Assembly: GCF_027530345.1 (NCBI RefSeq)
Contig: NZ_JAPZQK010000003.1
Location: forward strand, 124,001-188,000
Length of the DNA: 64,000 nt
Reading direction: 5' to 3'
DNA from: Silanimonas sp.
GTDB lineage: Bacteria; Pseudomonadota; Gammaproteobacteria; Xanthomonadales; Xanthomonadaceae
Shown: piece by piece, positions 1 to 9,771 of the stretch
How the letters are laid out: each line of letters begins with the position of its first letter
Numbering within the stretch: the stretch's first letter is position 1
The notes under the pieces: model-generated
Told to the model about the DNA's origin: nothing
Database searches by the model: none
What the model saw: the letters and a program-made list of their open reading frames with translations, nothing else
Program-made: the position numbers and the translations under genes

Positions 1-2
1 AT

Positions 3-164
3 GCTGCGGGCGTGCCGCTGCAGCTGACGGTGAGCATCGGCGTGCAGGCCGTCCGCCCCAGCGCCGGCGACACGCCGGAGAAACTGCTGCAGGCCGCCGA
101 CGCAGCGCTCTACGTGGCCAAAGCCGAGGGCCGCAACCGGTTGGTGCGCGCCCCGCGCGGATGA
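3..164 (+). CDS. C-terminal fragment of a GGDEF (diguanylate cyclase) protein
   Basis: This is the last 53 codons of a reading frame that enters the window from the left. The visible protein contains LTVSIGVQ, then a helix reading KLLQAADAALYVAKAEGRNR and a short tail. This matches the final strand and helix of GGDEF domains (the xSIG and ADxALYxAKxxGRN motifs). Proteins of this family make cyclic di-GMP from two GTP. The GGDEF signature itself and any sensor domain lie outside the window, so activity cannot be judged. It converges on the next gene with a gap of 7 bases. Confidence 0.85.
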   Translation, partial: AAGVPLQLTVSIGVQAVRPSAGDTPEKLLQAADAALYVAKAEGRNRLVRAPRG

Positions 165-171
165 GGCGGGC

Positions 172-603
172 TCAACGCCGCCGGCCGGCGCCCCACAGCC
201 CGAAGACGGCGAAGACTCCGCCACCGAGGCCCAGCAGGATCGGCAGGCCCCACAGTCCCATCGTGTCGTCGGGAAAGGCCTCGCGCGTGCCCGGATGGAC
301 GCGCAGCGGGAACGCATCGCCGACGTCGAAGCGGGCCTCGCTTTCGGGCTCGTCGCGGCCGCGCGATTGGCCCGCACCGGTACGCATACGGCGGGTGTCA
401 TTGGCGACCGTGTACTCGACCACCGCGGTGAACTTCGTGCAGGCCCGGCGCGGCTTGCGTCCGCAGCGCGTGTTGCGCGATTCGATGTCGACGACGATCC
501 CGCTCGTCGGCACGGCCACGCGGACGAAGTTCGCCCGCTGCACGCCGATCACGCCGGCGAGCGCCAGCAGCACGAGGGCAAGCAGCATCAGCACGGCCTT
601 CAT
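172..603 (-). CDS. DUF3592-like membrane protein
   Basis: The 143-residue protein has an N-terminal hydrophobic helix (residues 2-21), a periplasmic-type middle part, and a second hydrophobic helix near the C-terminus (about 115-136, LPILLGLGGGVFAVFGLW). The middle contains G-I-V-V-D-I and a stretch ending FTAVVEYTVANDTR, which fits the DUF3592 pattern of a small beta domain between two helices. Function is unknown for the family. Its ATG overlaps the stop of the upstream channel-like gene in an ATGA arrangement, so the two are probably co-translated. Downstream of putA it may form part of the same transcript. Confidence 0.65.
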   Translation of the reverse strand: MKAVLMLLALVLLALAGVIGVQRANFVRVAVPTSGIVVDIESRNTRCGRKPRRACTKFTAVVEYTVANDTRRMRTGAGQSRGRDEPESEARFDVGDAFPLRVHPGTREAFPDDTMGLWGLPILLGLGGGVFAVFGLWGAGRRR

Positions 604-1379
604 GGCTTGGCTCCCGCGCCGAACAGGCCGCGCACGGTCAGCACCAGCCAGGCGAGGTGCGTCGCACCGAGGGCCACCAGCCACGCCGTGCCCGCCGCGC
701 CTTCCGAGGGCAGGGCCGGTGCCGCGACGATGACGCTCCAGCCCAGCGTGCTGCGCAGGGCGCTCGGCAGGTCCGCCCAGGCGCCGGGTTCGGCCAGCAT
801 GCCGCCGGCCAGATGGAAGCCGGCCAGGGCGAAGGCATAGATCGACAGCGCCAACAGGAACGTCGCCGCCAGAAGGTGGAGCCCGGCCGGCAGTCGGCGT
901 TCCACGAAGCTGCGCAGCAGGTCGTTGCCGGAGACGAGACGCAGCAGCCGCAGCAGTCGGGCGAGGCGCGCCACGATGGCGACACCGCCGGCCAGCGGCA
1001 GCAGCGACAGCACGACGATGACGGTATCGAAGGTGTTCCAGCCGTTGCGGAAGAACCCGCCCAGCGGCTTGCCGTGCGCCAGCATCCGCAGCGCGATCTC
1101 GATGACGAACCACGCCGTCGAGACGGCGAACAGGCCTTCGAGCAAGCCTTCGAACGACTCGCTGGCGCGCGGCAGGGCTTCCATCCCCAGCGCCACAGCG
1201 TTGATCGCGATCAGCGCGTGCGTGAACGCGATGAAGCCCGGGTTGGCGACGAAGCGTCGCAGGCGCAGCGGCCCGTGGCCCGTGACCGCCGGGACGGCGG
1301 GGGAGGTCGTGCCGGACACCGGCCCTGTCGTGCCCCCGCGCCGTGTTCCGCCGTGCTTCGTTCCGCCGCGCTTCGTCAT
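600..1379 (-). CDS. Voltage-sensor/ion-transport family membrane protein
   Basis: The 259-residue protein has an N-terminal Gly/Thr/Arg-rich tail (1-40) and about six hydrophobic helices. Residues 135-150 (IVARLARLLRLLRLVS) carry arginines at 138, 141, 144 and 147. That is the every-third-residue pattern of an S4 voltage sensor, preceded by S1-S3 (about 47-130) with Asp/Glu residues suitable as countercharges. S5 lies around 165-190 and S6 around 232-255. The pore loop between them (about 200-222) is short and does not match a clear Na, K or Ca selectivity filter, so ion specificity is unknown. It starts 7 bases beyond the putA stop on the same strand. Confidence 0.75.
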   Translation of the reverse strand: MTKRGGTKHGGTRRGGTTGPVSGTTSPAVPAVTGHGPLRLRRFVANPGFIAFTHALIAINAVALGMEALPRASESFEGLLEGLFAVSTAWFVIEIALRMLAHGKPLGGFFRNGWNTFDTVIVVLSLLPLAGGVAIVARLARLLRLLRLVSGNDLLRSFVERRLPAGLHLLAATFLLALSIYAFALAGFHLAGGMLAEPGAWADLPSALRSTLGWSVIVAAPALPSEGAAGTAWLVALGATHLAWLVLTVRGLFGAGAKP

Positions 1380-1386
1380 CGCGCGC

Positions 1387-4300
1387 TTACTCGGCCAGCG
1401 TCAGCAGCGAGGCGTTGCCGCCGGCCGCCGTCGTGTTCACCGTGAGCGTGCGCTCGGTAGCGAACTTGGCGAGGTAGTGCGGGCCGCCGGCCTTCGGGCC
1501 CGTGCCCGAGAGGCCTTCGCCGCCGAAGGGCTGCACGCCGACCACCGCACCGATCTGGTTGCGGTTGACGTAGCAGTTGCCGACGCGGACGTTCTTCGCG
1601 ATGTGGTCGATCGTCGCGTCGATGCGCGAGTGGATGCCCAAGGTCAGGCCGAAGCCGGTGCCATTGATGTCGGCGATGACGCCATCGAGGTTGTCGGCCT
1701 TCCAGCGCACCACGTGCAGGATCGGGCCGAAGACTTCGCGGTCGAGCTGCGAGAGCGACTTCAGTTCGTAGGCGCGCGGGGCGACGAAGCAGCCGTGCGC
1801 GGCAGCCTCCGGCAGCGGCGCCATCTTGATGAGGCGGGCTTCCTTGTCCATGCGCGCGGCATGCGTCTCGAGATTGCGCTTGGCGTCCTCGTCGATCACT
1901 GGGCCGACGTCGGTGCTGAGCAGGCCCGGGTCGCCGATCACGAGCTCATCCATCGCGCCGGCGAGCATGTGCATCACCTTGTCGGCGATGTCGTCCTGCA
2001 CGAACAGCACGCGCGCGGCCGAGCAGCGCTGGCCGGCGGAATCGAAAGCCGAACCCACGGCGTCCTTCACCACCTGCTCGGGCAGCGAGGAGGAATCGGC
2101 GATCAGCGCGTTCTGGCCGCCGGTCTCGGCGATCAACGAGGCGATCGGCGCATTGCGCGCCGCCAGCGTGCGGTTGATGGCCCAGGCCGTCTCGTTCGAG
2201 CCGGTGAAGGCCACGCCGGCCACGCGAGGGTCGCGCGTCAGGCCGGCGCCGACGGTAGCGCCGTCGCCCGGCAGGAACTGCAGCACGTCCTCGGGGATGC
2301 CGGCTTCGTGCAGCAGCTTGGTTGCGGCGAAGGCGACGAGCGTCGTCTGCTCCGCGGGCTTGGCGATCACGCTGTTGCCGGCCGCCAATGCCGCCGCCAC
2401 TTGCCCAAGGTAAATGGCGAGCGGGAAGTTCCACGGGCTGATGCAAACGAACACGCCACGGCCGTGCAGGGTGAGCTGGTTCGACTCGCCGGTCGGGCCG
2501 GGCAGCTTCACCGGCGCGAACAGTTCGCGCGCCTGCAGGGCGTAGTAGCGCAGGAAGTCGACCGCCTCGCGCACCTCGGCCACCGAGGCCGAGAGGCTCT
2601 TGCCGGCTTCCTTGACGCACATCGCCATGTACTCCGGCGTGCGCGCCTCGAGCAGGTCCGCCGCTTTCTCAAGGATGACCGCGCGGCTGGCGGCGGGCAG
2701 GGCGTCCCAGCCGGGCTGCGCCTTCACGCCGTTCGCCAGCGCCTGCTGCACGTTGGCCTCCGAGGCGGCGAGGTACTCGCCCACGCCTTCGCGGCGGTCG
2801 GCGGGATTGGTCACCTTCACGGTCGCGCCGAAGGCCGATGCGCCCGGCACCAGCGGCTGGGCCGACCAGTGCTTCACGGCGGCGTTGATCTTGGCGGCGA
2901 GGTCGCGCAGCTGCGCGTGGTTGGCGAGGTTGATGCCCATCGAATTGGTCCGGGGTTCGTTCTGCGAGCGGAAGAGGTCGCGCGGCTGCGGGATGTGCGG
3001 GTGCGGCTTGATGGTGTTGCGTTCCACCGTGGCCACCGGGTCGGCGACGAGGTCGGCGGCGCGAACGCGGCTGTCGGTGATGCGGTTGACGAAGCTGGAG
3101 TTCGCGCCGTTCTCGAGCAGGCGGCGCACGAGGTAGGGCAGCAGGTCCTCGTGCGAGCCCACCGGGGCGTAGACGCGGCAGGGCACGCCGAGCTGGTCGG
3201 CGCCGATCACCTCGGCGTAGAGGTCCTCGCCCATGCCGTGCAGGCGCTGGTACTCGTAGTCACGGCGCGTGCCGCCTTCGTTCGCCATGGCGTGGATCGC
3301 GGCGATGGTCTGCGCGTTGTGCGTGGCGAACATCGGGTACAGCGCATCGGTGGCGGCGAACATGCGACGCGCGCAGGCGAGGTAGCTGACGTCCGTGTTC
3401 ACTTTGCGGGTGAACACCGGGTAGCCGCCGAAGCCTTCCACTTGGGCCTTCTTGATCTCGGAATCCCAGTAGGCGCCCTTCACCAGGCGCATCGGCATGC
3501 GTCGGCCGACCTGCCGCGCCAGCGTGGCGAGTTCGTCGATCACGAAGGGGGCGCGCTTCTGGTAGGCCTGCACGGCGAGGCCGTAGCCCTCCCAGCCGTC
3601 GAAGCTCTTGTCCGCGAACGCGGTGCCGATCACGTCGAGCGAGAGCTCGAGGCGCTCGCTTTCCTCGGCATCGATGGTGAAGCCGATCGATTGCGCCTTC
3701 GCGTGCTGCGCCAGCTCCAGCACCATCGGCGTCAGCTCGGCCATCACGCGGGCGCGCTTGCCTACTTCGTAGCGCGGATGCAGGGCCGAGAGCTTCACGG
3801 AAATCGAAGGCGCTGCGAAAACGCTCTCGGCGCCACCCACGGAGCGCAGCGAGGCGCCGATCGCGCCGATGGCGTCCTTGTAGGCCTGGAAGTAGCGGGA
3901 GGCGTCCTTGGTGGTGAGGGCGCCTTCGCCCAGCATGTCGAAGCTGTAGCGGTAGCGGGCGTTCTCGCCCTTGAGGCTGCGCTCCAGCGCCTCGGTGATC
4001 GTGCGCCCCATCACGAATTGGTGGCCCATGATCTTCATGGCCTGGCGCACCGCGAGCCGGATCACCGGCTCGCCGGTCCGGGCGACCAACCGGCGGAAGG
4101 CGCCGCCGAAGTCGCGGCGGGTGTCTTCGGCGAGGCTCACCACGCGGCCGGTCAGCATCAGGCCCCAGGTGGAGGCGTTGACCAGGACGGACGAAGAGCC
4201 GCCCAGATGCTTCTCCCAAGCGGCGTCGCCCAGTTTGTCGCGAATGAGCTTGTCGGCGGTCAGCTGGTCGGGGATGCGCAGCAGGGCCTCGGCCACGCAC

Positions 4301-4563
4301 ATCAGCAGCACGCCCTCCTCGGAGCTGAGGTCGTATTGGCGCATGAAGGCCTGCACCAGCTCCGGATCGGCGGCGCGGACGCGGGTCCGCTCCACCAGCG
4401 CCTCGGCCGTGGCCTGAACCCTGGCCTGGACGTCGGCCGGAAGGCGGGCGGCGGCCAGCAGCTCGGCCAAGTGGTCCGACTCGTCGCGGGCATAGGCCGC
4501 GGTGGTGCGTTCACGCGCCGGACCGGGCGCAGCGGGCAGTTCGAGGCTGAGGATGGGCTTCAC
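1387..4563 (-). CDS. putA: Bifunctional proline dehydrogenase / glutamate-semialdehyde dehydrogenase
   Basis: At 1058 residues this is a short PutA. It oxidises proline to pyrroline-5-carboxylate on FAD and then oxidises glutamate semialdehyde to glutamate with NAD. The proline dehydrogenase barrel fills about residues 100-490 (RLVKGAYWDSEIKKAQ, APVGSHEDLLPYLVRRLLE). The aldehyde dehydrogenase domain follows from about 560, with FTGSNETAW, the general-base ETGGQNA and the catalytic cysteine in SAGQRCSAARV. The N-terminus has no ribbon-helix-helix, so unlike the E. coli protein it should not repress its own gene. The start codon is GTG (reverse of CAC at 4561-4563). The two downstream membrane genes follow closely. 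Confidence 0.96.
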   Translation of the reverse strand: MKPILSLELPAAPGPARERTTAAYARDESDHLAELLAAARLPADVQARVQATAEALVERTRVRAADPELVQAFMRQYDLSSEEGVLLMCVAEALLRIPDQLTADKLIRDKLGDAAWEKHLGGSSSVLVNASTWGLMLTGRVVSLAEDTRRDFGGAFRRLVARTGEPVIRLAVRQAMKIMGHQFVMGRTITEALERSLKGENARYRYSFDMLGEGALTTKDASRYFQAYKDAIGAIGASLRSVGGAESVFAAPSISVKLSALHPRYEVGKRARVMAELTPMVLELAQHAKAQSIGFTIDAEESERLELSLDVIGTAFADKSFDGWEGYGLAVQAYQKRAPFVIDELATLARQVGRRMPMRLVKGAYWDSEIKKAQVEGFGGYPVFTRKVNTDVSYLACARRMFAATDALYPMFATHNAQTIAAIHAMANEGGTRRDYEYQRLHGMGEDLYAEVIGADQLGVPCRVYAPVGSHEDLLPYLVRRLLENGANSSFVNRITDSRVRAADLVADPVATVERNTIKPHPHIPQPRDLFRSQNEPRTNSMGINLANHAQLRDLAAKINAAVKHWSAQPLVPGASAFGATVKVTNPADRREGVGEYLAASEANVQQALANGVKAQPGWDALPAASRAVILEKAADLLEARTPEYMAMCVKEAGKSLSASVAEVREAVDFLRYYALQARELFAPVKLPGPTGESNQLTLHGRGVFVCISPWNFPLAIYLGQVAAALAAGNSVIAKPAEQTTLVAFAATKLLHEAGIPEDVLQFLPGDGATVGAGLTRDPRVAGVAFTGSNETAWAINRTLAARNAPIASLIAETGGQNALIADSSSLPEQVVKDAVGSAFDSAGQRCSAARVLFVQDDIADKVMHMLAGAMDELVIGDPGLLSTDVGPVIDEDAKRNLETHAARMDKEARLIKMAPLPEAAAHGCFVAPRAYELKSLSQLDREVFGPILHVVRWKADNLDGVIADINGTGFGLTLGIHSRIDATIDHIAKNVRVGNCYVNRNQIGAVVGVQPFGGEGLSGTGPKAGGPHYLAKFATERTLTVNTTAAGGNASLLTLAE

Positions 4564-4757
4564 GCGGTGACCGGCAGCGGCGAGGAAAGGCGGCAGTGTG
4601 CCCGCCGCCCCGAACCCCCGTAACCCCCTGCTGTTTGACTCGGGAAATTCCCTCGGTACCGCCTCCCGGGGCCTTCACTCACAGGGCTTTGCTTGCCCCC
4701 CCCGACGGCCGGGCCGTAAACTGCGTCACCTTGTCGCAGGTCCGGTTCGCGTCCCAC

Positions 4758-5258
4758 GTGATCGATGAACTGCCGCCGTCGGTTCCCGGCTCCGAGGCGC
4801 AGCTTGTGCTGCGCCCTCGCCGCATCCTGACGTCGCGGCAGTTTTTCGTTCTCTTCGGACTGATCTCGGTGCCGGTCGCGGCGGTGTCGGGCTACGGGTT
4901 CGCTCTGGGCAACGCCTACGCACCGTGGTTCGCGCTGCTCGATCTCGTGATCGTGGCCGTGGCGCTGCGCGGGGTGTGGCAATCGGGCGACCGCTACGAG
5001 CGGATCGTCGTGGGCGAGCAGCGGCTGGAAGTGCGCCGTTCGCCCGATGACGCCGCCGTGTTCCAGGCGCATCCCTACTGGGTGCGACTGCGCACGGAGG
5101 GCGTGCGTGACGCGCCGGACCACCTGCGGCTGGGGTCGCAGGGGCGCGAGGTGGAAATCGGCAGTTTCCTGCCGCCCGGCGAGCGCAGCGAGCTCGCAGA
5201 GCGGCTGCGGTGGATGTTGGCGGCGGCCTCGGGCCGTGCGCCGGCCAACGAACATTGA
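4758..5258 (+). CDS. DUF2244 membrane protein at the head of the cox cluster
   Basis: The 166-residue protein has two adjacent hydrophobic segments (about residues 31-50 and 55-75) followed by a soluble C-terminal half, as in DUF2244 proteins. This family is frequently found beside cytochrome c oxidase genes, but its biochemical role is not known. I chose the GTG at 4758 (V-I-D-E-L-P-P), which gives the usual family length. An ATG at 4596 would add about 54 residues of low-complexity sequence that overlaps the putA promoter region. coxB begins 15 bases after the stop. The exact start is uncertain. Confidence 0.75.
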   Translation: MIDELPPSVPGSEAQLVLRPRRILTSRQFFVLFGLISVPVAAVSGYGFALGNAYAPWFALLDLVIVAVALRGVWQSGDRYERIVVGEQRLEVRRSPDDAAVFQAHPYWVRLRTEGVRDAPDHLRLGSQGREVEIGSFLPPGERSELAERLRWMLAAASGRAPANEH

Positions 5259-5273
5259 GGTGAGGTCATCGGC

Positions 5274-6140
5274 ATGAAGAAGTTCCGACCCCAACACGCG
5301 ATCGCCGGCCTCCTGGCCAGCCTGAGCGCCACGTTCGCCTGGGCCGCCGAGAAGGCGGAACCGTGGCAACTGAACATGACGCCGGGCGTCACGGCCACCG
5401 CCGAGCGTGCCTACGACATGCACATGATCATGCTGTGGATCTGCGTGGTCATCGGCATCATCGTGTTCGGCGCGATGGCCTACTCGATCGTCAAGTTCCG
5501 CAAGTCGAAGGGCGCGGTGCCGGACAAGACCTTCGTGCACAGCACGAAGCTCGAGATCGTCTGGACGGCCATCCCGACCCTGATCCTCGTGGTGATGGCC
5601 TACCCGGCGACCGTCAAGGTCATCGAGGCCTACGACACCAAGGACCACGAGATGACCGTGAAGATCATCGGTCAGCAGTGGCTGTGGACCTATGAGTACG
5701 TTGGCGAGGGCGTCAGCTTCACGAGCCGCCTCGACCGAGAGTCGGACCGCCTGCGCCAGAGCGGCGTTGTGGTGGATTCGAGCAATCCGAACTACCTCCT
5801 CGACGTCGACAACCGCCTCGTGCTGCCGACCGACACCAAGATCCGCTTCATCATCACCGCCGACGACGTGATCCACGCCTGGTGGGTCCCGGCCCTCGGC
5901 TGGAAGAGCGACGCCATCCCCGGCATCGTCAACGAGCAGTGGACCGAGATCCGCGAGCCGGGCATCTACCGCGGTCAGTGCGCCGAGCTGTGCGGCAAGG
6001 ACCACGGCTTCATGCCGATCGTGGTCGAAGCCGTGCCGAAGGCCGAGTTCCAGGCCCGTCTCGCCGCGATGAAGTCGGCGAACGACGAGACCGCCCGCAC
6101 CGCTTCCGCCGTTCCGGCCGCCGCCGGCCCGCAGGGTTGA
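5274..6140 (+). CDS. coxB: Cytochrome c oxidase subunit II
   Basis: This subunit (288 residues) takes electrons from cytochrome c through its CuA centre. It has a signal-like N-terminus (cleavage likely after WAWAA), two transmembrane helices (about 44-68 and 90-115), then a periplasmic cupredoxin domain. The CuA ligands are visible as H in DVIHAWWVP and as the C-x3-C-x3-H-x2-M set in [19 protein letters not shown] is the conserved aromatic patch for electron entry. There is no fused cytochrome c domain. A GAGGTGAGG ribosome binding site overlaps the stop of the preceding gene. Confidence 0.97.
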   Translation: MKKFRPQHAIAGLLASLSATFAWAAEKAEPWQLNMTPGVTATAERAYDMHMIMLWICVVIGIIVFGAMAYSIVKFRKSKGAVPDKTFVHSTKLEIVWTAIPTLILVVMAYPATVKVIEAYDTKDHEMTVKIIGQQWLWTYEYVGEGVSFTSRLDRESDRLRQSGVVVDSSNPNYLLDVDNRLVLPTDTKIRFIITADDVIHAWWVPALGWKSDAIPGIVNEQWTEIREPGIYRGQCAELCGKDHGFMPIVVEAVPKAEFQARLAAMKSANDETARTASAVPAAAGPQG

Positions 6141-6157
6141 GCCAGAGAGATTCCGCC

Positions 6158-7786
6158 ATGGCAAACACGCACGCTGATACGCACCACGACGACCACGGCC
6201 ACCAGCAGAGCTTCTTCCAGCGCTGGTTCATGTCCACGAACCACAAGGACATTGGCACGCTCTACCTGGTCTTCTCGCTGGTCATGTTCCTGGTCGGCGG
6301 CTCGATGGCGCTCGTCATCCGCGCCGAGCTCTTCCAGCCGGGCCTCCAGCTGGTCGACCCGTCGTTCTTCAACCAGATGACCACGATGCATGCGCTGGTC
6401 ATGATCTTCGGTGCGGTGATGCCGGCCTTCGTCGGCCTCGCCAACTGGATGATCCCGCTCATGGTCGGCGCGCCCGACATGGCGCTGCCGCGCATGAACA
6501 ACTGGTCCTTCTGGATCATGCCCTTCGCCTTCGCGCTGCTGCTCATGCCGCTCGCGCTTCAGGCTTTCGGCATCGGTTCGGGCAGCCCGGCCGGTGGTTG
6601 GACGCTGTACCCGCCGCTGTCGCTGCAGGGCGGTTCGAACGTGGCGTTCACGATCTTCGCGATCCACCTGATGGGCATCAGCTCGATCATGGGCGCGATC
6701 AACATCATCGCCACCATCCTCAACATGCGCGCCCCGGGCATGGATCTGCTGAAGATGCCGATCTTCGTCTGGACCTGGCTGATCACGGCGTTCCTGCTGA
6801 TCGCGGTGATGCCGGTGCTGGCCGGTGCGGTGACGATGCTGCTCACCGACAAGTTCTTCGGCACCTCGTTCTTCAATGCCGCCGGCGGCGGTGACCCGGT
6901 CCTGTACCAGCACGTGTTCTGGTTCTTCGGGCACCCCGAGGTCTACATCATGATCCTGCCGGCCTTCGGCATCGTGTCGGAGATCATCCCGACCTTCGCC
7001 CGCAAGCCGCTGTTCGGCTACCAGGCGATGGTGTACGCCACTGCCTCGATCGCCTTCCTGTCGTTCATCGTCTGGGCGCACCACATGTTCACGGTCGGCA
7101 TGCCGCTCGGCGCCGAGCTGTACTTCATGTACGCCACGATGCTGATCGCCATCCCGACGGGCGTGAAGGTCTTCAACTGGGTCACGACGATGTGGCGCGG
7201 TTCGATGACCTTCGAAACCCCGATGCTGTTCGCGCTCGGCTTCGTCGTGATGTTCACGATCGGCGGCTTCTCGGGCCTGATGCTCGCGATGGTGCCGGCC
7301 GACTACCAGTACCACGACACCTACTTCGTGGTGGCCCACTTCCACTACGTGCTGGTGACCGGCGCCGTGTTCGGCATCATGGCCGGCGTGTACTACTGGC
7401 TGCCGAAGTGGACCGGCTACATGTACAACGAGACGCTCGGCAAGGTGCACTTCTGGGGCAGCACGATCTTCGTGAACCTGCTGTTCTTCCCGCAGCACTT
7501 CCTGGGCCTGGCCGGCATGCCGCGCCGCATCCCGGATTACAACGTGGCCTTCGCCGACTTCAACATGTGGTCGTCGGTCGGCGGCTTCGGCTTCGGCTTC
7601 ATGCAGCTGCTGTTCGTGTACATCGTCTGGAAGTGCGCCCGCGGCGGCGTCAAGGCGACCGACCGCGTGTGGGAAGGTGCCAAGGGCCTCGAGTGGACGG
7701 TGCCGTCGCCGGCCCCGCACCATACCTTCACCAAGCCGCCGGTCATCCGCGACGAAGACCTGTCGCACGGCGACGTCGCGCACTGA
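6158..7786 (+). CDS. coxA: Cytochrome c oxidase subunit I
   Basis: This is the catalytic subunit of an aa3-type haem-copper oxidase (542 residues, 12 membrane helices). It reduces oxygen to water at a haem a3-CuB centre and pumps protons. The visible ligands are H in TTMHALVM for haem a, the His-Tyr pair in [10 protein letters not shown], the CuB pair in [10 protein letters not shown], and the haem histidines in VVAHFHYVL. The start is the ATG at 6158, preceded by GAGAGA. The longer frame opening at 5882 is coxB shadow. It lies 17 bases after coxB and is surely co-transcribed. Confidence 0.98.
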   Translation: MANTHADTHHDDHGHQQSFFQRWFMSTNHKDIGTLYLVFSLVMFLVGGSMALVIRAELFQPGLQLVDPSFFNQMTTMHALVMIFGAVMPAFVGLANWMIPLMVGAPDMALPRMNNWSFWIMPFAFALLLMPLALQAFGIGSGSPAGGWTLYPPLSLQGGSNVAFTIFAIHLMGISSIMGAINIIATILNMRAPGMDLLKMPIFVWTWLITAFLLIAVMPVLAGAVTMLLTDKFFGTSFFNAAGGGDPVLYQHVFWFFGHPEVYIMILPAFGIVSEIIPTFARKPLFGYQAMVYATASIAFLSFIVWAHHMFTVGMPLGAELYFMYATMLIAIPTGVKVFNWVTTMWRGSMTFETPMLFALGFVVMFTIGGFSGLMLAMVPADYQYHDTYFVVAHFHYVLVTGAVFGIMAGVYYWLPKWTGYMYNETLGKVHFWGSTIFVNLLFFPQHFLGLAGMPRRIPDYNVAFADFNMWSSVGGFGFGFMQLLFVYIVWKCARGGVKATDRVWEGAKGLEWTVPSPAPHHTFTKPPVIRDEDLSHGDVAH

Positions 7787-7804
7787 GCCTGACGAGCGAC
7801 TGAC

Positions 7805-7942
7805 GTGGACGCCCCTCGCGACCCCAACGACTCCCCGGCCCGCCGCACCTCGGTGCGGCGGACGGCATGGCTGCTCGGCGGGGTTGCGGCGGCGCTTTAC
7901 GTCTACGCGATGTTCATGGTCGTGGCCGAGGCCAACGCATGA
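7805..7942 (+). CDS. Cytochrome oxidase small assembly protein
   Basis: This 45-residue protein is encoded between coxA and ctaG and begins with GTG. It has a basic N-terminal stretch ([12 protein letters not shown]) and a single membrane helix (about residues 24-41, [19 protein letters not shown]). A short one-helix protein at exactly this place is typical of betaproteobacterial and xanthomonad cox clusters and is annotated there as a small assembly factor. Its stop overlaps the ctaG ATG (ATGA at 7939-7942), which supports real translation. Confidence 0.75.
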   Translation: MDAPRDPNDSPARRTSVRRTAWLLGGVAAALYVYAMFMVVAEANA

Positions 7943-8526
7943 GTTCGAACGCCGCCACTGCCCGCACCATCGCCCTCGTCTCCGCGGGCTGCTTCGTCGC
8001 CGCGTTCGCGCTGGTGCCGCTGTACGAGATCGCTTGTGAGAAGGTCTTCGGCATCAAGCTCGAGGACACCCCGGCCGGCGAACACCGCGTCGTCGGCATG
8101 CAGGTCGATCCGAACCGCACCGTGCGCATCGAGTTCGACGGCACGGTGAACTCCAAGCTGCCGTGGACCTTCCAGCCCGAAGTGCTGACGATGGACGTCG
8201 TGCCCGGCCAGGCCTACGAGATGAACTACGTCGCAGGCAACCGCGACGCGATGCCGGTGGTCGGCAATGCGGCCCCGTCCGTGGCGCCGGTCGTCGCGGC
8301 GGGCTACTTCGTCAAGACCGAGTGCTTTTGCTTCACCGAGCAGCTGCTGTATGCCGGCGAGAGCAAGACCATGCCGGTCCGCTTCATCGTCGACCCGGCG
8401 CTGCCGCCCGAGGTCAAGACGATCACCCTGTCCTACACCTTCTTCAAGAACGACGCGGCCACCGCCCGCGCTGCCGCCGGCCCGGTGCCCGCGGTTGCAT
8501 CGGCCCCGGTCTTCGCGCCACGCTGA
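7939..8526 (+). CDS. ctaG: Cytochrome c oxidase assembly protein CtaG/Cox11
   Basis: The protein (195 residues) inserts copper into the CuB site of subunit I. It has one N-terminal membrane helix (about 9-32, ending LVPLYEIAC) and a periplasmic immunoglobulin-like domain. The copper-binding C-x-C-F motif is present in ECFCFTEQ, and the C-terminal part shows the Cox11 pattern [11 protein letters not shown]...ITLSYTFF. The ATG at 7939 is translationally coupled to the small gene upstream. The frame extending back to 7867 is that gene's shadow. Confidence 0.95.
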   Translation: MSSNAATARTIALVSAGCFVAAFALVPLYEIACEKVFGIKLEDTPAGEHRVVGMQVDPNRTVRIEFDGTVNSKLPWTFQPEVLTMDVVPGQAYEMNYVAGNRDAMPVVGNAAPSVAPVVAAGYFVKTECFCFTEQLLYAGESKTMPVRFIVDPALPPEVKTITLSYTFFKNDAATARAAAGPVPAVASAPVFAPR

Positions 8527-8559
8527 CACCATTCCACTGCTGCATCGCTAGGGGTTTCC

Positions 8560-9435
8560 ATGGCCACCGCCCACCACGACGCCGACGTCTATTTCGTCCC
8601 GCACCACAGCAAGTGGCCGTTCGTCGGCTCGATCTCGCTGTTCGTGCTGATGATCGGCCTGATCAACTGGTTCAACGGCAGCGACATGTCGTTCTGGATC
8701 TTCATGGCCGGCATCGCGATGATGATCTACACGCTGTTCGGCTGGTTCGGCGACGTCATCCGCGAGTCGGAGGGTGGCAACTACAACGGCCAAGTCGACA
8801 TTTCGTTCCGGCAGGGGATGATCTGGTTCATCTTCTCGGAAGTGATGTTCTTCGCGGCGTTCTTCGGCGCGTTGTTCTATGTCCGGACCTTCGCGTTGCC
8901 GTGGATCTCCGGTGATGGCCACGGCAGCCTCGCCAACGAATTCCTCTGGAACGGCTACGTCGCCGGATGGCCGGCCAACGGCCCGGAGGCCATCGGTGGC
9001 GCCTTCGAGACGCTGCCGGCCTTCGGGCTGCCGCTGATCAACACCGTCATCCTGCTCACCTCGGGCCTGACGCTGACCATCGCCCACCACGCCATGGTGG
9101 TCGGCCAGCGCAGCAAGGTTCTCACCTGGCTCGGTGCGACCATCCTCCTCGGCTTCTGCTTCTTCGGCGTGCAGGCCTACGAGTACATCCACGCTTGGGG
9201 CGACCTGAACCTTCGCATCAGCTCGGGCATCTACGGGGCCACGTTCTACATGCTGACGGGCTTCCACGGCCTGCACGTGTTCCTCGGCACGGTCATGCTG
9301 CTGGTGGTGTGGTTCCGGGTGCTGAAGGGCCACTTCACCCCCGAGAAGCACTTCGGCTTCGAGGCGGTCGCCTGGTACTGGCACTTCGTCGACGTGGTCT
9401 GGCTCGGCCTGTTCCTGTTCGTCTACGTGCTCTGA
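8560..9435 (+). CDS. coxC: Cytochrome c oxidase subunit III
   Basis: The 291-residue protein has seven predicted membrane helices and the family landmarks: the short N-terminal HHSKWPF segment, FRQGMIWFIFSEVMFFAAFF, GFHGLHVFLG and the C-terminal WYWHFVDVVWLGLF. Subunit III stabilises subunit I and sustains proton uptake. It lies 33 bases after ctaG and is the last gene before a strong hairpin terminator. Confidence 0.97.
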   Translation: MATAHHDADVYFVPHHSKWPFVGSISLFVLMIGLINWFNGSDMSFWIFMAGIAMMIYTLFGWFGDVIRESEGGNYNGQVDISFRQGMIWFIFSEVMFFAAFFGALFYVRTFALPWISGDGHGSLANEFLWNGYVAGWPANGPEAIGGAFETLPAFGLPLINTVILLTSGLTLTIAHHAMVVGQRSKVLTWLGATILLGFCFFGVQAYEYIHAWGDLNLRISSGIYGATFYMLTGFHGLHVFLGTVMLLVVWFRVLKGHFTPEKHFGFEAVAWYWHFVDVVWLGLFLFVYVL

Positions 9436-9457
9436 TCCCGCCCTCCGGCGGAAATGC

Positions 9458-9483
9458 ACAAGGCCGGCTCGCGCCGGCCTTGT
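9458..9483. terminator. Bidirectional hairpin between coxC and the DUF2909 gene
   Basis: An 11-bp perfect stem (9458-9468 with 9473-9483, ACAAGGCCGGC and its complement) closes on the loop TCGC. It lies between two convergent genes, 22 bases after the coxC stop, so it can serve both. There is no long T-run. Confidence 0.7.
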
Positions 9484-9507
9484 CGCATTCAGGGGATTGG
9501 GTGGCGC

Positions 9508-9714
9508 TTACTGGCCGATGCCGTGGAAACGCCAGAACCCCAGGAAGTGCCCCGCAGTCATGATGGCCAGAAGCGCGATCGACAGGCCGATGCGCCAGCT
9601 CAGCGAGCGCACCATCCGGCCGTCGGCTTGCGGCTTCGACACCATGTGGAACAGCGCGGCGAAGAGGTTCCAGACGATGACGGCGAGAAACGCGATGACC
9701 AGCAGCTTTTCCAC
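9508..9714 (-). CDS. DUF2909 (twin transmembrane) small protein
   Basis: This 68-residue protein starts at GTG (V-E-K-L-L-V-I-A) and has two hydrophobic helices (about 4-26 and 43-63) separated by a short polar loop, SKPQADGRMVRSLSW. That is the whole of the DUF2909 family, small proteins often encoded beside SURF1 and coxC in the reverse orientation. The function is unknown, but the setting suggests a link to oxidase assembly. It diverges from the SURF1 gene across 57 bases. Confidence 0.7.
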   Translation of the reverse strand: MEKLLVIAFLAVIVWNLFAALFHMVSKPQADGRMVRSLSWRIGLSIALLAIMTAGHFLGFWRFHGIGQ

Positions 9715-9771
9715 GGGCGGACCTGAAAGACGGGACGTGCGCGGATTATCCGCGCCTGATGGGAGTGTTGG

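Noticed and set aside
925-4623. Plus-strand open frame of 1232 codons opposite putA
   Set aside because: It is the antisense shadow of putA in high-GC DNA; composition is Arg/Gly/His-rich with no domain, and putA is certain.
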